Below are positions 42,701-50,587 of a stretch of 64,000 bases of DNA, piece after piece (within the stretch, counting starts at the first letter, position 1; every line of letters begins with the position of its first letter). The translations under genes were made by a program, and so were the position numbers. The DNA is from Winogradskya consettensis (lineage in GTDB: Bacteria > Actinomycetota > Actinomycetes > Mycobacteriales > Micromonosporaceae). The notes under the pieces were generated by a model. It was not told where the DNA came from. It did not search any database and saw only the letters and a list, made by a program, of their open reading frames with translations. Location: NCBI RefSeq assembly GCF_018332715.1, contig NZ_BOQP01000035.1, positions 144,366 through 208,365 on the forward strand. The letters are read 5' to 3'.

Positions 42701-43613
42701 CAGCACGCCGGGCCGGCGGCATGCCGCTGCGGGGGAGTTGGCGAAGCTGGCTCGGGCGGGTGTTCCCGGGGCTCATCCGGACGAGTGGTGGGGTCTGCGT
42801 CCGCTCTCCGATGATCGGCCGCTGGTGGACGACGGTGATCCGGTCAAGGTGACGCCGTCGAGCATGGAGAGCGCCCTGCGGTGCAGTCTGCGGTGGCTGC
42901 TCGAACGGCACGGTGGTGCGGGGCCGGCGGGTCCGGCGCAGGGTGTCGGCAACCTGGTCCATGCCGCTGCGATGCTCGCCGAGGATGCGAACGCCGATCG
43001 GGAGCAGCTGGTGGAGTACGTGTCGGCGCGGTTCGACGCGATTGAGCTCGCTGCTCGATGGCTGGCCGGCCCCGAGCACGAGCGGGCCCAGGGGATGGTG
43101 GACAAGCTGCTGCGCTGGCTGGCGAAGAATCCGCGCCGGTTGCTCGCGATCGAGCACGAGTTCACCGTACGGCTGGATGATCCGAGTCGTCCCATCCAGC
43201 TGACCGGGCGGGTTGACCGGCTGGAGGTCGACGAGCAGGGCCGGTTGGTGGTCATCGACTTGAAGACGGGGAAGAGTACGACCGTTTCCGCGCCGGAGGT
43301 CGAGGAGCATGCGCAGCTCGCGGGCTACCAGGCGGCGGTTGATGCGGGGGCGTTCGACAGTTTCAGCGTGGGCGCGGAGAGTGGCGGGGCGGGGCTGGTG
43401 CAGCTCGGGCCGACCAAGGAAGCGCGCGAGCAGATGCAGGTGCCGCTCAGTGAGGCCGAGGATCCGCAGTGGGCGTACGCCATGGTGCGCCGGACCGCGG
43501 ACACCATGGCCGCGGCGACGTTCTCGGCGGTGGCCAATGCGAAGTGCCGGGTGTGCCCGGTCCGTACGAGTTGCCCGATCAGCGGCCAGGGCCGCCAGGT
43601 AGTGGAGCCGTGA
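39768..43613 (+). CDS. adnA: AdnA: UvrD-like helicase with RecB-type nuclease domain (DNA break resection)
   Basis: 1281 residues from GTG 39768; GTG 39747 is in frame. Walker A is GGPGTGKTTVL near residue 47, motif II YVDELADTD, motif III AFGDPDSSIYGFRGAD and motif VI LFYVAATRARQRL near 790. The C-terminal nuclease has GRVDRLEVDEQGRLVVIDLK, TGK, and a Q...Y motif. Cysteines in ALRCSLRW and CRVCPVRTSC fit an iron-sulfur staple. With AdnB it resects double-strand breaks. M. tuberculosis AdnA is about 1055 residues; the excess is two repetitive Pro-rich insertions (near 405-440 and 835-940). GTGA overlap with adnB. Confidence 0.92.
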   Translation: MTSTPGAVQRPAYRLVRRPAAVAESLRDDPLQRYVIGHTSGPLLVVGGPGTGKTTVLVEAVAARVASGVDPERILVLTFGRRGATALRDRIEARIAGPTFHEPLVRSFHAYAFGLLRRAAAERGEPSPRLLTGPEQDLIIRELLEVVSDAEAADTIGWPDALRPALPTRAFAQQLRDLMQRAAERGIGPVDLAEHGRRLGRDDWPAAARFLREYVSVLALRDVTTRGSTAYDPAELVRAATGLLADDPVLLDSERRRIDYVYVDELADTDPAQIELLALVAGGGKPLVAFGDPDSSIYGFRGADPEAVDGFATKFRTASGALAETVMLHTSYRVTPGLLASTGRVARRMRGRMKHRALHPPPALPEPALPLADAVRIEADSPDAGPVGGSAAVRVPAQGTGEQASPPAGQPVSLPAGPPVPLPVGQPVSPPVGPPVSLPRAEVAAAVVRTFRSAASETAYVAHALREAHLLQGIPWSRMAVVLRSTTLQLPSLQRGLVAAGVPTVTHAEDLPLHLQPAVAPFLLLLRCALEPDLLDEESSVALLHSPLGGADPLAERRLRQGLRALALAAGDRRPSGELLVDALRDTAGLDVVERRWAVPAQNVARLIAVARAAAAVPGATAEQVLWDVWRASGLSDRWYALSTRGAPVEPGGEGGRARQWRAEAADRDLDAMVVLFDAAARFVDRLPGARTEIFLDHVLGQDLPADSIAPSADRGEAVRLLTAHAAKGLEWDVVVLAGVQEGIWPDLRLRGSLLGSERLVDLIAGRPAAGAAAVVGQTSALLDEERRLFYVAATRARQRLIVTAVASAGVGSSEGEEQPSRFLTELGLPDRRGDGPPPTDPHRPDPDDPGPPEPDDPQPPDPDDSGPSDATPSDATPSDASPSDAGPSGAGPSDAGPSDPSPSDHGPSDAGPSDPGSNDVGPSDAPAAAVPDMSDMPGSGVGDGGADDEELAVGRPPRALTLSALVAELRTVVVAPGSTPGRRHAAAGELAKLARAGVPGAHPDEWWGLRPLSDDRPLVDDGDPVKVTPSSMESALRCSLRWLLERHGGAGPAGPAQGVGNLVHAAAMLAEDANADREQLVEYVSARFDAIELAARWLAGPEHERAQGMVDKLLRWLAKNPRRLLAIEHEFTVRLDDPSRPIQLTGRVDRLEVDEQGRLVVIDLKTGKSTTVSAPEVEEHAQLAGYQAAVDAGAFDSFSVGAESGGAGLVQLGPTKEAREQMQVPLSEAEDPQWAYAMVRRTADTMAAATFSAVANAKCRVCPVRTSCPISGQGRQVVEP
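40983..41078 (+). repeat. 24-bp tandem repeats in adnA (four units)
   Basis: Four 24-bp units encode eight-residue steps of the type PPAGQPVS, LPAGPPVP, LPVGQPVS, PPVGPPVS. They form a flexible proline-rich loop inserted in the helicase part, between motif IV-like residues and the next helicase block. Confidence 0.8.
42367..42546 (+). repeat. 12-bp tandem repeats in adnA (about fifteen units)
   Basis: Degenerate copies of CCGAGCGATGCC encode four-residue steps PSDA/PSDP/GPSD. Together with the preceding Asp/Pro-rich stretch they make a linker of about 100 residues between the helicase and nuclease domains. Confidence 0.85.
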
Positions 43614-46600
43614 CTCAACCGTCGCTTTTCGCCGATGCCGCCCCCAAGCCGCGACGCCGTGCTGATTCCGGGCCCCGCTACACCCCGGACGAGCTGGCCA
43701 AGCTGCTGCGCCTGCACCGCCCCACGCCCGAGCAGGCCGCGATCATCGCGGCGCCGATCGAGCCGGTGCTGGTGGTGGCGGGGGCAGGGTCGGGCAAGAC
43801 CGAGACCATGGCGGCCCGGGTGCTCTGGCTGGTCGCGAACGGGTACGCGCACCCCGACGAGATCCTGGGTCTCACCTTCACACGTAAGGCGGCCGGCGAG
43901 CTCGCGCACCGGGTGCGTACCCGGCTCGGGCAGCTTGTCCGCCGGCTGGGCCGCGACGATCAGTTCACGGGCGAGGCGACGATCTCGACCTATCATTCGT
44001 ACGCCGCCCGGGTGGTCACCGAGCACGGGCTGCGCGCCGGATACGAGCCGTCCGCCCGCCTGCTGACCGAGGCGGCCCGCTGGCAGATCGTGGATTCGAT
44101 CGTGCGCTCGTACACCGGTGAGATGACCGGGCTGAACCGCGCGCCCAGCACGGTGACCGACGATGTGCTCGCGCTCTCCGGGGAGCTCGCCGAGCACCTG
44201 GTCACGCCGGACGACCTGGCCGCCTGGACCGGCCGGTTCTTCGCCGACGTGCAGTCGCTGCCGGGGCGGGTCTACAAGGACGTGTCGGACGTGCTGATGC
44301 GCCAGCGGCACCGGCTCACCCTGCTGCCCCTGGTCCGCCTCTACGACCAGCGCAAACTCGACCTGGAGGCGATGGACTTCGGGGATCAGATGGCCCGGGC
44401 GGCGCTGGTCGCCCGCGATCACCCCGAGGTCGGCGCGATCGAGCGGGGGCGCTACAAGATCGTGCTGCTCGACGAGTACCAGGACACCAGTCACGCGCAG
44501 GTGGTGCTCCTGAACGCGCTGTTCGGCGGCGGGCATCCGGTCACCGCGGTCGGTGACCCGTGCCAGTCGATCTACGGCTGGCGGGGGGCGTCGGCGGGGA
44601 CGCTGGACCGGTTCCCGACGGAGTTCACCGGGCCGGGCGGGCGCGAGGCGTGGGTGCTCAACCTGACGCGTAGCTGGCGGAACAGGCCGGAGATCCTGCA
44701 GGTGGCGAACACGCTGTCCCGGCCGTTGCGCGCCGCCGGGGCCCGGGTGGCCGAGCTGATCCCGGCGCAGCGCGTGGCTGAGCACGTCGGGGGGCGCACG
44801 GTCGCTTGTGCGCTCCTGCACACGTACGCCGATGAGGCCGAATGGATCGCGGACTCCCTGCTCACCGCGTGGCGGCTGGCGGCCGGGCTGCCGGAGGCGC
44901 TGGCCGGCGACATCCCCCTGGACAAGCGGCCGACCACCGCGGTGCTGGTCCGGGTCCGCAGTCAGATCCCCGCGATCGAGGAGGCGCTGCGCTCGCGCGG
45001 GCTGCCGGTCGAGGTGGTCGGTCTGGGCGGTCTGCTCGACACGCCAGAGGTACGCGATGTGGTGTGCACGCTGCGGGTGCTCGCCGACCCGACCGACGGG
45101 GCCTCGCTGCTGCGGCTGCTGACCGGCTCGCGCTGGCGGATCGGCCCCCGGGACCTCGTGGCGCTGCATCGGCGGTCGCGGGCGATCGCCTCCGCGCGGG
45201 TCGCGAACACCACCGGTGATGCCCAGGAGGCTGAGCTGGCCGAGATCGTCGGGGACCGGCTCGACGACGCGTCACTGGTCGAGGCGATGGCGGATCTCGG
45301 GGTGGCGCAGCAGTACTCGCAGGAGGGGTATCCGCGGCTCCGGGCGTACAGCAGGGAGCTGGCTGAGCTGCGGCACCGCCTGGACCAACCGCTGCCCGAC
45401 CTGATCGCCGACATCGAGCGGACCATCGGCCTGGACGTCGAGGTCGCGGTCCGGGGCTGGGGTGCGGGCGACGCCGGTCTCGCGCGCGGTCACCTGGACG
45501 CACTGGGCGACGTCGCGGCCCGGTATTCGGGGGAGACCGACGGTGGCACGCTCGCGGGTTTCCTGGCGTTCCTGGTCGCCGCCGAGGAGGAGGAGCGGGG
45601 TCTCGCCCCGGGGCAGGTCGACGTTATCGAGGGCGCGGTGCAGATCCTGACCGCGCACGCCGCGAAGGGCCTGGAGTGGGACGTCGTGAGCGTCGCGGGG
45701 CTGGCCAAGAACGTGTGGCCGGGCATGACCCGCGGCTCGGACAACTATCTCGGCGGGATGGGCGTGCTGCCGTTCCCGCTGCGCGGCGACTCCGACGGTC
45801 TGCCCGTGCTGGACCTCGGCGAGGCGGTCGACCAGAAGGATGTCGCCACGGCGGTGACGGCGTTCGGGCGGGCGTGGCGGGAGCATGACGAGCGGGAGGA
45901 GCGGCGGCTCGCGTACGTCGCGGTCACCCGGCCGCGGCGGCTGCTGCTGGCCTCGGGCTACTGGTGGGGCGACGGCGTGAAGCGCCCGCGTGGCCCGTCG
46001 GTGTTCCTGAACGAGATCCGCGCGACCTGCGACGACGGTGCCGGTGTGGTGGACCGCTGGGCCCCCGAGCCCACCGCCGACGCGGTGAATCCGAGCGCCG
46101 AGCTGGTCGCCTCCGCGGAATGGCCGTCGGACCCGCTGGGCGCCCGCCGCCCGGCGATGGCCGCCGCCGCCGACCTGATCCGCCGGATGATCGCCGCCCC
46201 CGACCCGGAGACCGCCGTGGCGTTCGTGGAGCTGGCCGAAACCGACGACGAGATCGCCGCCCGGGCAGGCCTCGCCGCCGACGTAACCGGCCTGGCCCTG
46301 CACGGCGACGAACTGCCGCCCGTGGCCTCGGCAGGAGGCTCGACCCCGGCTGAGCGCTCCGACATCGAACGCTGGCGGACCGAGGTGGCTCTCCTGCTCG
46401 CCGAGCGTGAGGAGCGCGCCCGGCACGAGGGTCCCCTCGACGTGGCTCTCCCGCCGCACCTGTCGGTGTCTCAGCTCGTTGTCCTGCGCCACGACCCTCA
46501 ACATCTGGCCCGTACGCTGCGCCGGCCCCTGCCCGCACGGCCGGCGCCCTACGCCCGGCGCGGTACGGCGTTCCACTCCTGGCTGGAGCAGCGTTACGGC

Positions 46601-47068
46601 TCGGTCCGGCTGCTCGACCTGGATGAGCTCCCTGGTGCCGCGGACGACGACGCGGCCGGCGACGACGAGCTGGCCGCCCTTCAGCAGGCTTTCCTGGCCG
46701 GTGAGTGGGCCGAGCGCACGCCGATCGAGGTAGAGGTCCCGTTCGCGACCACGGTGGCGGGCATCGTGCTGCGAGGGCGGATGGACGCCGTCTTCACGGA
46801 GGTGGGTGGCCGTTACGACGTCATCGACTGGAAGACGGGTCGCCGCCCCACCGGACCGGCCGCTGACGCTGCAACGGTGCAGCTCGCGGCGTACAGGATG
46901 GCTTGGGCGGCTTTGGCGGACGTGCCGGTGTCGCGGGTGCGGGCCGGTTTTCACTATGTCCGCGAGGGTGTGACCGTGCGCCCGGCCGACCTGCTGGATG
47001 CGGACGGCCTGGCCGCACTGATCACCGCGGTGCCGCTCCTACAAGGCGGCGGCGAGCAGATGGAGTAG
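43610..47068 (+). CDS. adnB: AdnB: UvrD-like helicase-nuclease, lead motor of AdnAB
   Basis: 1152 residues from GTG 43610, overlapping the adnA stop. Walker A is AGAGSGKTETM near residue 60, motif Ia LTFTRKAAGEL, motif II VLLDEYQDTS near 288, motif III GDPCQSIYGWRGAS and motif VI LAYVAVTRPRRLLL. The C-terminal RecB-like nuclease has GTAFHSWLEQRYG and GRMDAVF...YDVIDWKTGR...QLAAYRMAW, without the iron-sulfur cysteines of AdnA. In mycobacteria AdnAB is the RecBCD/AddAB counterpart that unwinds and degrades broken ends. Motor motifs here are more canonical than in AdnA, as in mycobacteria. Confidence 0.93.
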   Translation: MTQPSLFADAAPKPRRRADSGPRYTPDELAKLLRLHRPTPEQAAIIAAPIEPVLVVAGAGSGKTETMAARVLWLVANGYAHPDEILGLTFTRKAAGELAHRVRTRLGQLVRRLGRDDQFTGEATISTYHSYAARVVTEHGLRAGYEPSARLLTEAARWQIVDSIVRSYTGEMTGLNRAPSTVTDDVLALSGELAEHLVTPDDLAAWTGRFFADVQSLPGRVYKDVSDVLMRQRHRLTLLPLVRLYDQRKLDLEAMDFGDQMARAALVARDHPEVGAIERGRYKIVLLDEYQDTSHAQVVLLNALFGGGHPVTAVGDPCQSIYGWRGASAGTLDRFPTEFTGPGGREAWVLNLTRSWRNRPEILQVANTLSRPLRAAGARVAELIPAQRVAEHVGGRTVACALLHTYADEAEWIADSLLTAWRLAAGLPEALAGDIPLDKRPTTAVLVRVRSQIPAIEEALRSRGLPVEVVGLGGLLDTPEVRDVVCTLRVLADPTDGASLLRLLTGSRWRIGPRDLVALHRRSRAIASARVANTTGDAQEAELAEIVGDRLDDASLVEAMADLGVAQQYSQEGYPRLRAYSRELAELRHRLDQPLPDLIADIERTIGLDVEVAVRGWGAGDAGLARGHLDALGDVAARYSGETDGGTLAGFLAFLVAAEEEERGLAPGQVDVIEGAVQILTAHAAKGLEWDVVSVAGLAKNVWPGMTRGSDNYLGGMGVLPFPLRGDSDGLPVLDLGEAVDQKDVATAVTAFGRAWREHDEREERRLAYVAVTRPRRLLLASGYWWGDGVKRPRGPSVFLNEIRATCDDGAGVVDRWAPEPTADAVNPSAELVASAEWPSDPLGARRPAMAAAADLIRRMIAAPDPETAVAFVELAETDDEIAARAGLAADVTGLALHGDELPPVASAGGSTPAERSDIERWRTEVALLLAEREERARHEGPLDVALPPHLSVSQLVVLRHDPQHLARTLRRPLPARPAPYARRGTAFHSWLEQRYGSVRLLDLDELPGAADDDAAGDDELAALQQAFLAGEWAERTPIEVEVPFATTVAGIVLRGRMDAVFTEVGGRYDVIDWKTGRRPTGPAADAATVQLAAYRMAWAALADVPVSRVRAGFHYVREGVTVRPADLLDADGLAALITAVPLLQGGGEQME

Positions 47069-47443
47069 CGCCTCGGCGTAAGCGGCCGACGGCGTTTCGG
47101 ACGTGAAAGTCCGTTCTTCACCCAGCAGGATGATCTCCACATCCCATCGGTCGCCGGTGCGCCGCAGGGCCTGGAACGTGCCGCCGAGCAGCCCCCGCAT
47201 CTGGTCCTCGCGGGGTAGCCAGAGAGCCTCCTCCAGCTCCACGTCGTCCATCGCCCATTCCGTGGTTCCGTTGAACCCGATCACCTGGCCTTCGGGGAGT
47301 GTGTGCACCTCAATGGTCATATTGCTGAGGACGAAAACGTCCTCGTCCAGGTCCCGATCGGGGATCGCGAACCGGTCGCCCGGGGCCGGTTTCCAGAGCA
47401 GTCCGGCGTCCTTCAGAGCCTGTGCCATGTCCACGCCGATCAC
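47039..47443 (-). CDS. Conserved hypothetical protein
   Basis: 134 residues from GTG 47443 (AGAGGCGG upstream); ATG 47428 is also possible. The sequence is acidic and soluble: GDRFAIPDRDLDEDVFVLSN, GFNGTTEWAMDDVELEEALW, RDQMRG-like and WDVEIILLGEERTF. Similar actinobacterial proteins are often labelled pilus assembly protein CpaE, but no P-loop is present, so that label is unlikely to be right. It overlaps the end of adnB by 30 bp on the other strand. Confidence 0.7.
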   Translation of the reverse strand: MIGVDMAQALKDAGLLWKPAPGDRFAIPDRDLDEDVFVLSNMTIEVHTLPEGQVIGFNGTTEWAMDDVELEEALWLPREDQMRGLLGGTFQALRRTGDRWDVEIILLGEERTFTSETPSAAYAEALLHLLAAAL

Positions 47444-47478
47444 GGTGAAACCGCCTCTCTTCGTGCTACGCTGCCTTG

Positions 47479-47622
47479 CGTTGTGTCAGTTTGGTTCCCA
47501 AGTACTCAGGAGCGCCTGTGGGGAAGTCTGCCCCAGGCGCTCTTTGTCGTAACCCGGGTTTCTCCGGGACGGGCGATCAGTACGGCGACACGAGACCCGC
47601 AAATTTCGGGTCTTATTATTTC
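47479..47622 (+). ncRNA. Structured leader of the cold-shock gene, or a short terminated RNA
   Basis: A promoter-like pair (GTGAAA at 47445-47450, TACGCT at 47467-47472, 16 bp apart) would start RNA near 47479. The RNA meets two terminator-like hairpins: 47510-47542 (GAGCGCC arms with G/C run, then TTTG) and 47593-47613 (AGACCCG / CGGGTCT, 7-nt loop, then TATTATTTCGTTT). The second ends 57 nt before the csp start codon. It is either an independent RNA of about 140 nt or a 5' leader with conditional read-through. The start site is inferred. Confidence 0.45.
47510..47545 (+). terminator. Hairpin with short T tail
   Basis: GAGCGCCTG...GGGG pairs with CCCCAGGCGCTC with one bulged T and a 7-nt loop, followed by TTTG. 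It is the first of two hairpins in the cold-shock leader region. Confidence 0.5.
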
Positions 47623-47625
47623 GTT
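47593..47625 (+). terminator. Intrinsic terminator upstream of the cold-shock gene
   Basis: AGACCCG (47593-47599) and CGGGTCT (47607-47613) pair perfectly around CAAATTT and are followed by TATTATTTCGTTT, a classical tail. Confidence 0.7.
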
Positions 47626-47670
47626 TCAGTCCATAATGGGCAGAAGCGATCGACCGTCGAGGAGACGAGC

Positions 47671-47874
47671 ATGGTTACCGGCGTTGTGAAGTGGTTCAAC
47701 GCGGACAAGGGCTTCGGGTTCATCACCCCGGACGACGGCGGCGCCGACGTCTTCGCCCACTTCTCCGCAATCCAGACCTCGGGTTACCGCAGCCTGGACG
47801 AGAACCAGCGGGTCGAGTTCGAGGTGACCCAGGGCCAGAAGGGCCCGCAGGCGGCTAACATCCGCCCGCTCTGA
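47671..47874 (+). CDS. Cold-shock-domain protein (CspA family)
   Basis: 67 residues, the usual length. ATG 47671 has GAGGAG at 47659-47664. RNP motifs are KGFGFI (RNP1) and DVFAHF (RNP2-like, VFVHF type), within GVVKWFNADKGFGFITPDDG. It binds single-stranded nucleic acid and melts RNA structure. A structured leader lies upstream and a bidirectional terminator follows at 47896, so it is monocistronic. Confidence 0.95.
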   Translation: MVTGVVKWFNADKGFGFITPDDGGADVFAHFSAIQTSGYRSLDENQRVEFEVTQGQKGPQAANIRPL

Positions 47875-47895
47875 TCACAGCCAAGAGCTGACAAC

Positions 47896-47936
47896 AGCGC
47901 CGGCCCCCTGATAAGGGGTCCGGCGCTATTGTTTTG
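47896..47936. terminator. Bidirectional terminator between csp and plsC
   Basis: AGCGCCGG-C-CCCC and GGGG-T-CCGGCGCT (47896-47927) form a strong stem with a TGATAA loop, then ATTGTTTTG. It separates the convergent cold-shock and acyltransferase genes. Confidence 0.8.
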
Positions 47937-47947
47937 ATGCGGATCCG

Positions 47948-48679
47948 TCAGGCTTCGAGGGGCTCCACCGCGCCGGCCTTTCGCGGGAGCGGGGCCGTGC
48001 CGCCGAGGTGGGCGGGCAGCCACCAGGTCTCGTCCGGGCCGGAGGGGCGCTCGGGGTAATCGCGCTGGGCTTCGTCCAGCAGCGCGCTCAGCCGCTCGTG
48101 CAGCACCAGCGTTGTCGCCTCGGTGGTGGCGTCCGCGGGCACCACGATCGGCTCACCGATCTTGATGATGACCGGGACATGGCGTTTGGTCAGTTCTTTC
48201 GGGCGGCCCTTGGTCCAGAGGCGGTGCGGGCCCCAGACCACGCTCGGGATCAGGGGCACTCCTGCGGCCTGGGCCAGCCGGGCCGCGCCGGACTTGAGGG
48301 TCTTGACGGTGAACGACTCACTGATCGTCGCCTCGGGGAAGACGCCCACCACTTCGCCCTTGCGCAGGGCGTTCTCCGCCTCCAGGAAAGCGGCGCTGCC
48401 GGCGACCCGGTTGACCGGGATGTGGCGCATGCCGCGCATCAACGGGCCACTGATCTTGTGGTCGAAGACGGACTTCTTCGCCATGAAACGCACCAGCCGC
48501 TTGGAGGGCTGGGCACCGAAACCGGCGAAGATGAAGTCGAGGTAGCTGACGTGGTTGCTCGCGAGCACCGCCCCGCCGGTCGTGGGGATGTGCTGGGCAC
48601 CGTCGACCTGAATCCGCATGTCCAGCAAGCGGAACAACGTCTTCGCCGTGGCGATGACGGGGGGATACACGATTTCCAT
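47948..48679 (-). CDS. 1-acyl-glycerol-3-phosphate acyltransferase (PlsC family)
   Basis: 243 residues from ATG 48679; TACCGT lies exactly 6 nt upstream (48686-48691), so the message is leaderless and the longer open frame to 48862 is not used. The acyltransferase box is NHVSYLDF (H-x4-D), then RFMAKKSVFDHK, RHIPVNR and the substrate motif VFPEATISES (FPEGTRS type). PlsC enzymes acylate lysophosphatidate at the inner membrane face. An N-terminal hydrophobic segment could anchor it. Confidence 0.88.
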   Translation of the reverse strand: MEIVYPPVIATAKTLFRLLDMRIQVDGAQHIPTTGGAVLASNHVSYLDFIFAGFGAQPSKRLVRFMAKKSVFDHKISGPLMRGMRHIPVNRVAGSAAFLEAENALRKGEVVGVFPEATISESFTVKTLKSGAARLAQAAGVPLIPSVVWGPHRLWTKGRPKELTKRHVPVIIKIGEPIVVPADATTEATTLVLHERLSALLDEAQRDYPERPSGPDETWWLPAHLGGTAPLPRKAGAVEPLEA

Positions 48680-48828
48680 TCGATTACGGTACCGGCGAAC
48701 GATGAAGCTTTCCTGTGAGAGCTGCAACCGATTCGGGGACTCCGGCGTCTTTAAGAGTGACTGCGCCGAGCCGTGCCCGGGTCCAGCCTGCTGGAGACCT
48801 GGGGCGCGGCACCTCCAGGAGGCTTTGC

Positions 48829-48990
48829 ATGAAGACCGTGTCCGCGCGCCGTGAGCTGGCAATTGTGCTCGCCCTGGCCGTGTTCGGCCTCGGCCTGGTG
48901 ATGGCGGTGGCGTTCACTCCCTGGTACACGCCGGCCAACAAGGCCGCACCTACGGTGGTGGAGACGGTAACCCCTGGTAGCCAGCTCTGA
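48829..48990 (+). CDS. Small single-pass membrane protein
   Basis: 53 residues from ATG 48829 with a near-perfect AGGAGG at 48817-48822. A basic start (MKTVSARRE) leads into one hydrophobic helix (LAIVLALAVFGLGLVMAVAF) and a short outside tail (TPWYTPANKAAPTVVETV). The ribosome site makes translation likely; function is unknown. Divergent from plsC across about 150 bp. Confidence 0.75.
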   Translation: MKTVSARRELAIVLALAVFGLGLVMAVAFTPWYTPANKAAPTVVETVTPGSQL

Positions 48991-49069
48991 GCCCGTGCCA
49001 ACTTGTTGACGACGCGATGCCCGGCCGGGCGGTGAGCCGTCACGGCCCGTGGTGGTGTTCACTGGGATG

Positions 49070-49960
49070 ATGTCCGAGGGCCCGCCGAACACTCCCGCCT
49101 GGTCACGGCCGGGGAATCAGTGGTCGTCCGGCGTGGTGACCACTCCTGGCGTACCCCCTGTGGTGCCGCCCGGGCCTCCCGCTCCGCCTGAGCCGCCCGA
49201 CGACAACGGGCCGCAGCGACGCCGGCGGCAGATGTTGATCTTCGGCGGCATCGCCGGCGGCATCGTGGCGATCGGCCTGGTGATCATCCTGATCGTGGGT
49301 CTGAGCTCGGACGGCGACGCGTTCCGGAGCAAGGCTTCCGCCCCCAGCGATGTCCGCCCGCCGCTCGCCCAGATGTGCCCGGCGCCGACCACGATCCCCA
49401 GCGAGGAGCCCAGCGCCCCCGCGCAGCAGCTCCCGCCCGAGACCGGGGAGCGCACGGTCGACCAGGAGGCCGGGATCTCCTACAAGAAGTACGGCGCCCC
49501 GTGGGTCGCCTGGAACACCGTCTGGCGCGGCGGCACGCTGGAGATCCCCTACCGGGTGGGTCAGCACTTCGTCACCGAGCAGTACTCGGGCGGCAGCTAC
49601 CACGCCTCGATCCTGTCAGCGGCGGTCCCGGCGGCGGACAACGACGCGGTGTCACTCAACCTGGACTGCGTGGGCCGCCAGGTCACCGCGGACGTCCGCG
49701 CCGAGTATTACCCGCAGCCCAACACGCTCGAGCCGCTGCGCGACGGCATGACCACGCTGGGCGGCCGCCCCGCCTATCTCAGCGAGTTCCGCCTGCACTT
49801 CGACTCCCCGGGGCTGAACGCCAAGGACGAGCGCTCCGCGGTCGCCGTGATCGACGTCGGCAAGACCACGGCCGCGGTCCTCTACATCTCGATCCCGGGC
49901 ACCCACAAGCAGTTCGACTACGTCATCAACGACGTGCTGAAATCCGTCCGGCCGCTCTGA
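49070..49960 (+). CDS. Membrane-anchored extracytoplasmic protein of unknown function
   Basis: 296 residues; ATG 49070 or ATG 49067, both with a weak ribosome site. Residues 1-50 are Pro/Gly-rich cytoplasmic sequence, RRRRQMLIFGGIAGGIVAIG and the following hydrophobics form one membrane helix, and the outer 220 residues form a folded domain with two cysteines (MCPAPTT and LNLDCVG). Similar layouts are common in actinobacterial wall-associated proteins. No enzyme motif is visible. Confidence 0.75.
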   Translation: MSEGPPNTPAWSRPGNQWSSGVVTTPGVPPVVPPGPPAPPEPPDDNGPQRRRRQMLIFGGIAGGIVAIGLVIILIVGLSSDGDAFRSKASAPSDVRPPLAQMCPAPTTIPSEEPSAPAQQLPPETGERTVDQEAGISYKKYGAPWVAWNTVWRGGTLEIPYRVGQHFVTEQYSGGSYHASILSAAVPAADNDAVSLNLDCVGRQVTADVRAEYYPQPNTLEPLRDGMTTLGGRPAYLSEFRLHFDSPGLNAKDERSAVAVIDVGKTTAAVLYISIPGTHKQFDYVINDVLKSVRPL

Positions 49961-49972
49961 CCAGCAGCCCAA

Positions 49973-50587
49973 TCACCGGACCGGCCCGCAGCGGCCCACC
50001 GGCACCCCGCCGGGGGACGTCACCGTCCGGGCAGCGATCACCCCACCGGCCATCACAACCCACACCCCACCCGCGACAGCCGCCGTGATCGCCTGCCCGG
50101 AGCACTGGGTGTAGCGGGGCTGCGGCGAATTCCCGGGCAACGCCCACACCGTGGCCTGCTGCCCGCGCCGGACGGAACCACCGAAGTCGCAGAACGGCGA
50201 GATCCACCCCAGATCGCGCCCGTCGGCCACCGCCGTGATCCGGGATTCCCGGCCGCACTCGTTCTCCGCGGTGCAGTGCGTCCGGGTGTCGGTGACCACG
50301 ACAGCGGTCCGCTCACCGGCATAGCGCACGTACCATCCGGCTCCGACCACGGTCGTGACGATCATCGGCAACCCCATGAAGATCGCGATCCACACAGCCG
50401 TCCGCGACAGGGTCACCTCCTGGAACCGCAGGGCGGCCACCATTACACCCGCACCCCACAGCGCCAGCTGAATGACAAACCCGGGCAGAAACGCCCAGTC
50501 GCCCCCGGCGTCCACGTCGACAACCGTGTACGCGGAGGCGACCAGCAGTACGGAGTACAACCCCGCCGTCCGAAGTCCGTCGATCAT
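49973..50587 (-). CDS. Membrane protein of unknown function coupled to the ABC importer
   Basis: 204 residues: three hydrophobic segments in the first 90, a soluble Cys-containing loop (HCTAENECGRE, FCDFGG, YTQCSGQ) and one last helix (AITAAVAGGVWVVMAGGVIA). The cysteines could form disulfides outside the membrane. Its ATG overlaps the stop of the permease gene by 4 bp, so it is translated with the importer. Function unknown. Confidence 0.7.
   Translation of the reverse strand: MIDGLRTAGLYSVLLVASAYTVVDVDAGGDWAFLPGFVIQLALWGAGVMVAALRFQEVTLSRTAVWIAIFMGLPMIVTTVVGAGWYVRYAGERTAVVVTDTRTHCTAENECGRESRITAVADGRDLGWISPFCDFGGSVRRGQQATVWALPGNSPQPRYTQCSGQAITAAVAGGVWVVMAGGVIAARTVTSPGGVPVGRCGPVR

Noticed and set aside
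43325..45169. 614-codon minus-strand frame, and a 560-codon one at 45272-46954
   Set aside because: Both are antisense shadows of adnB.
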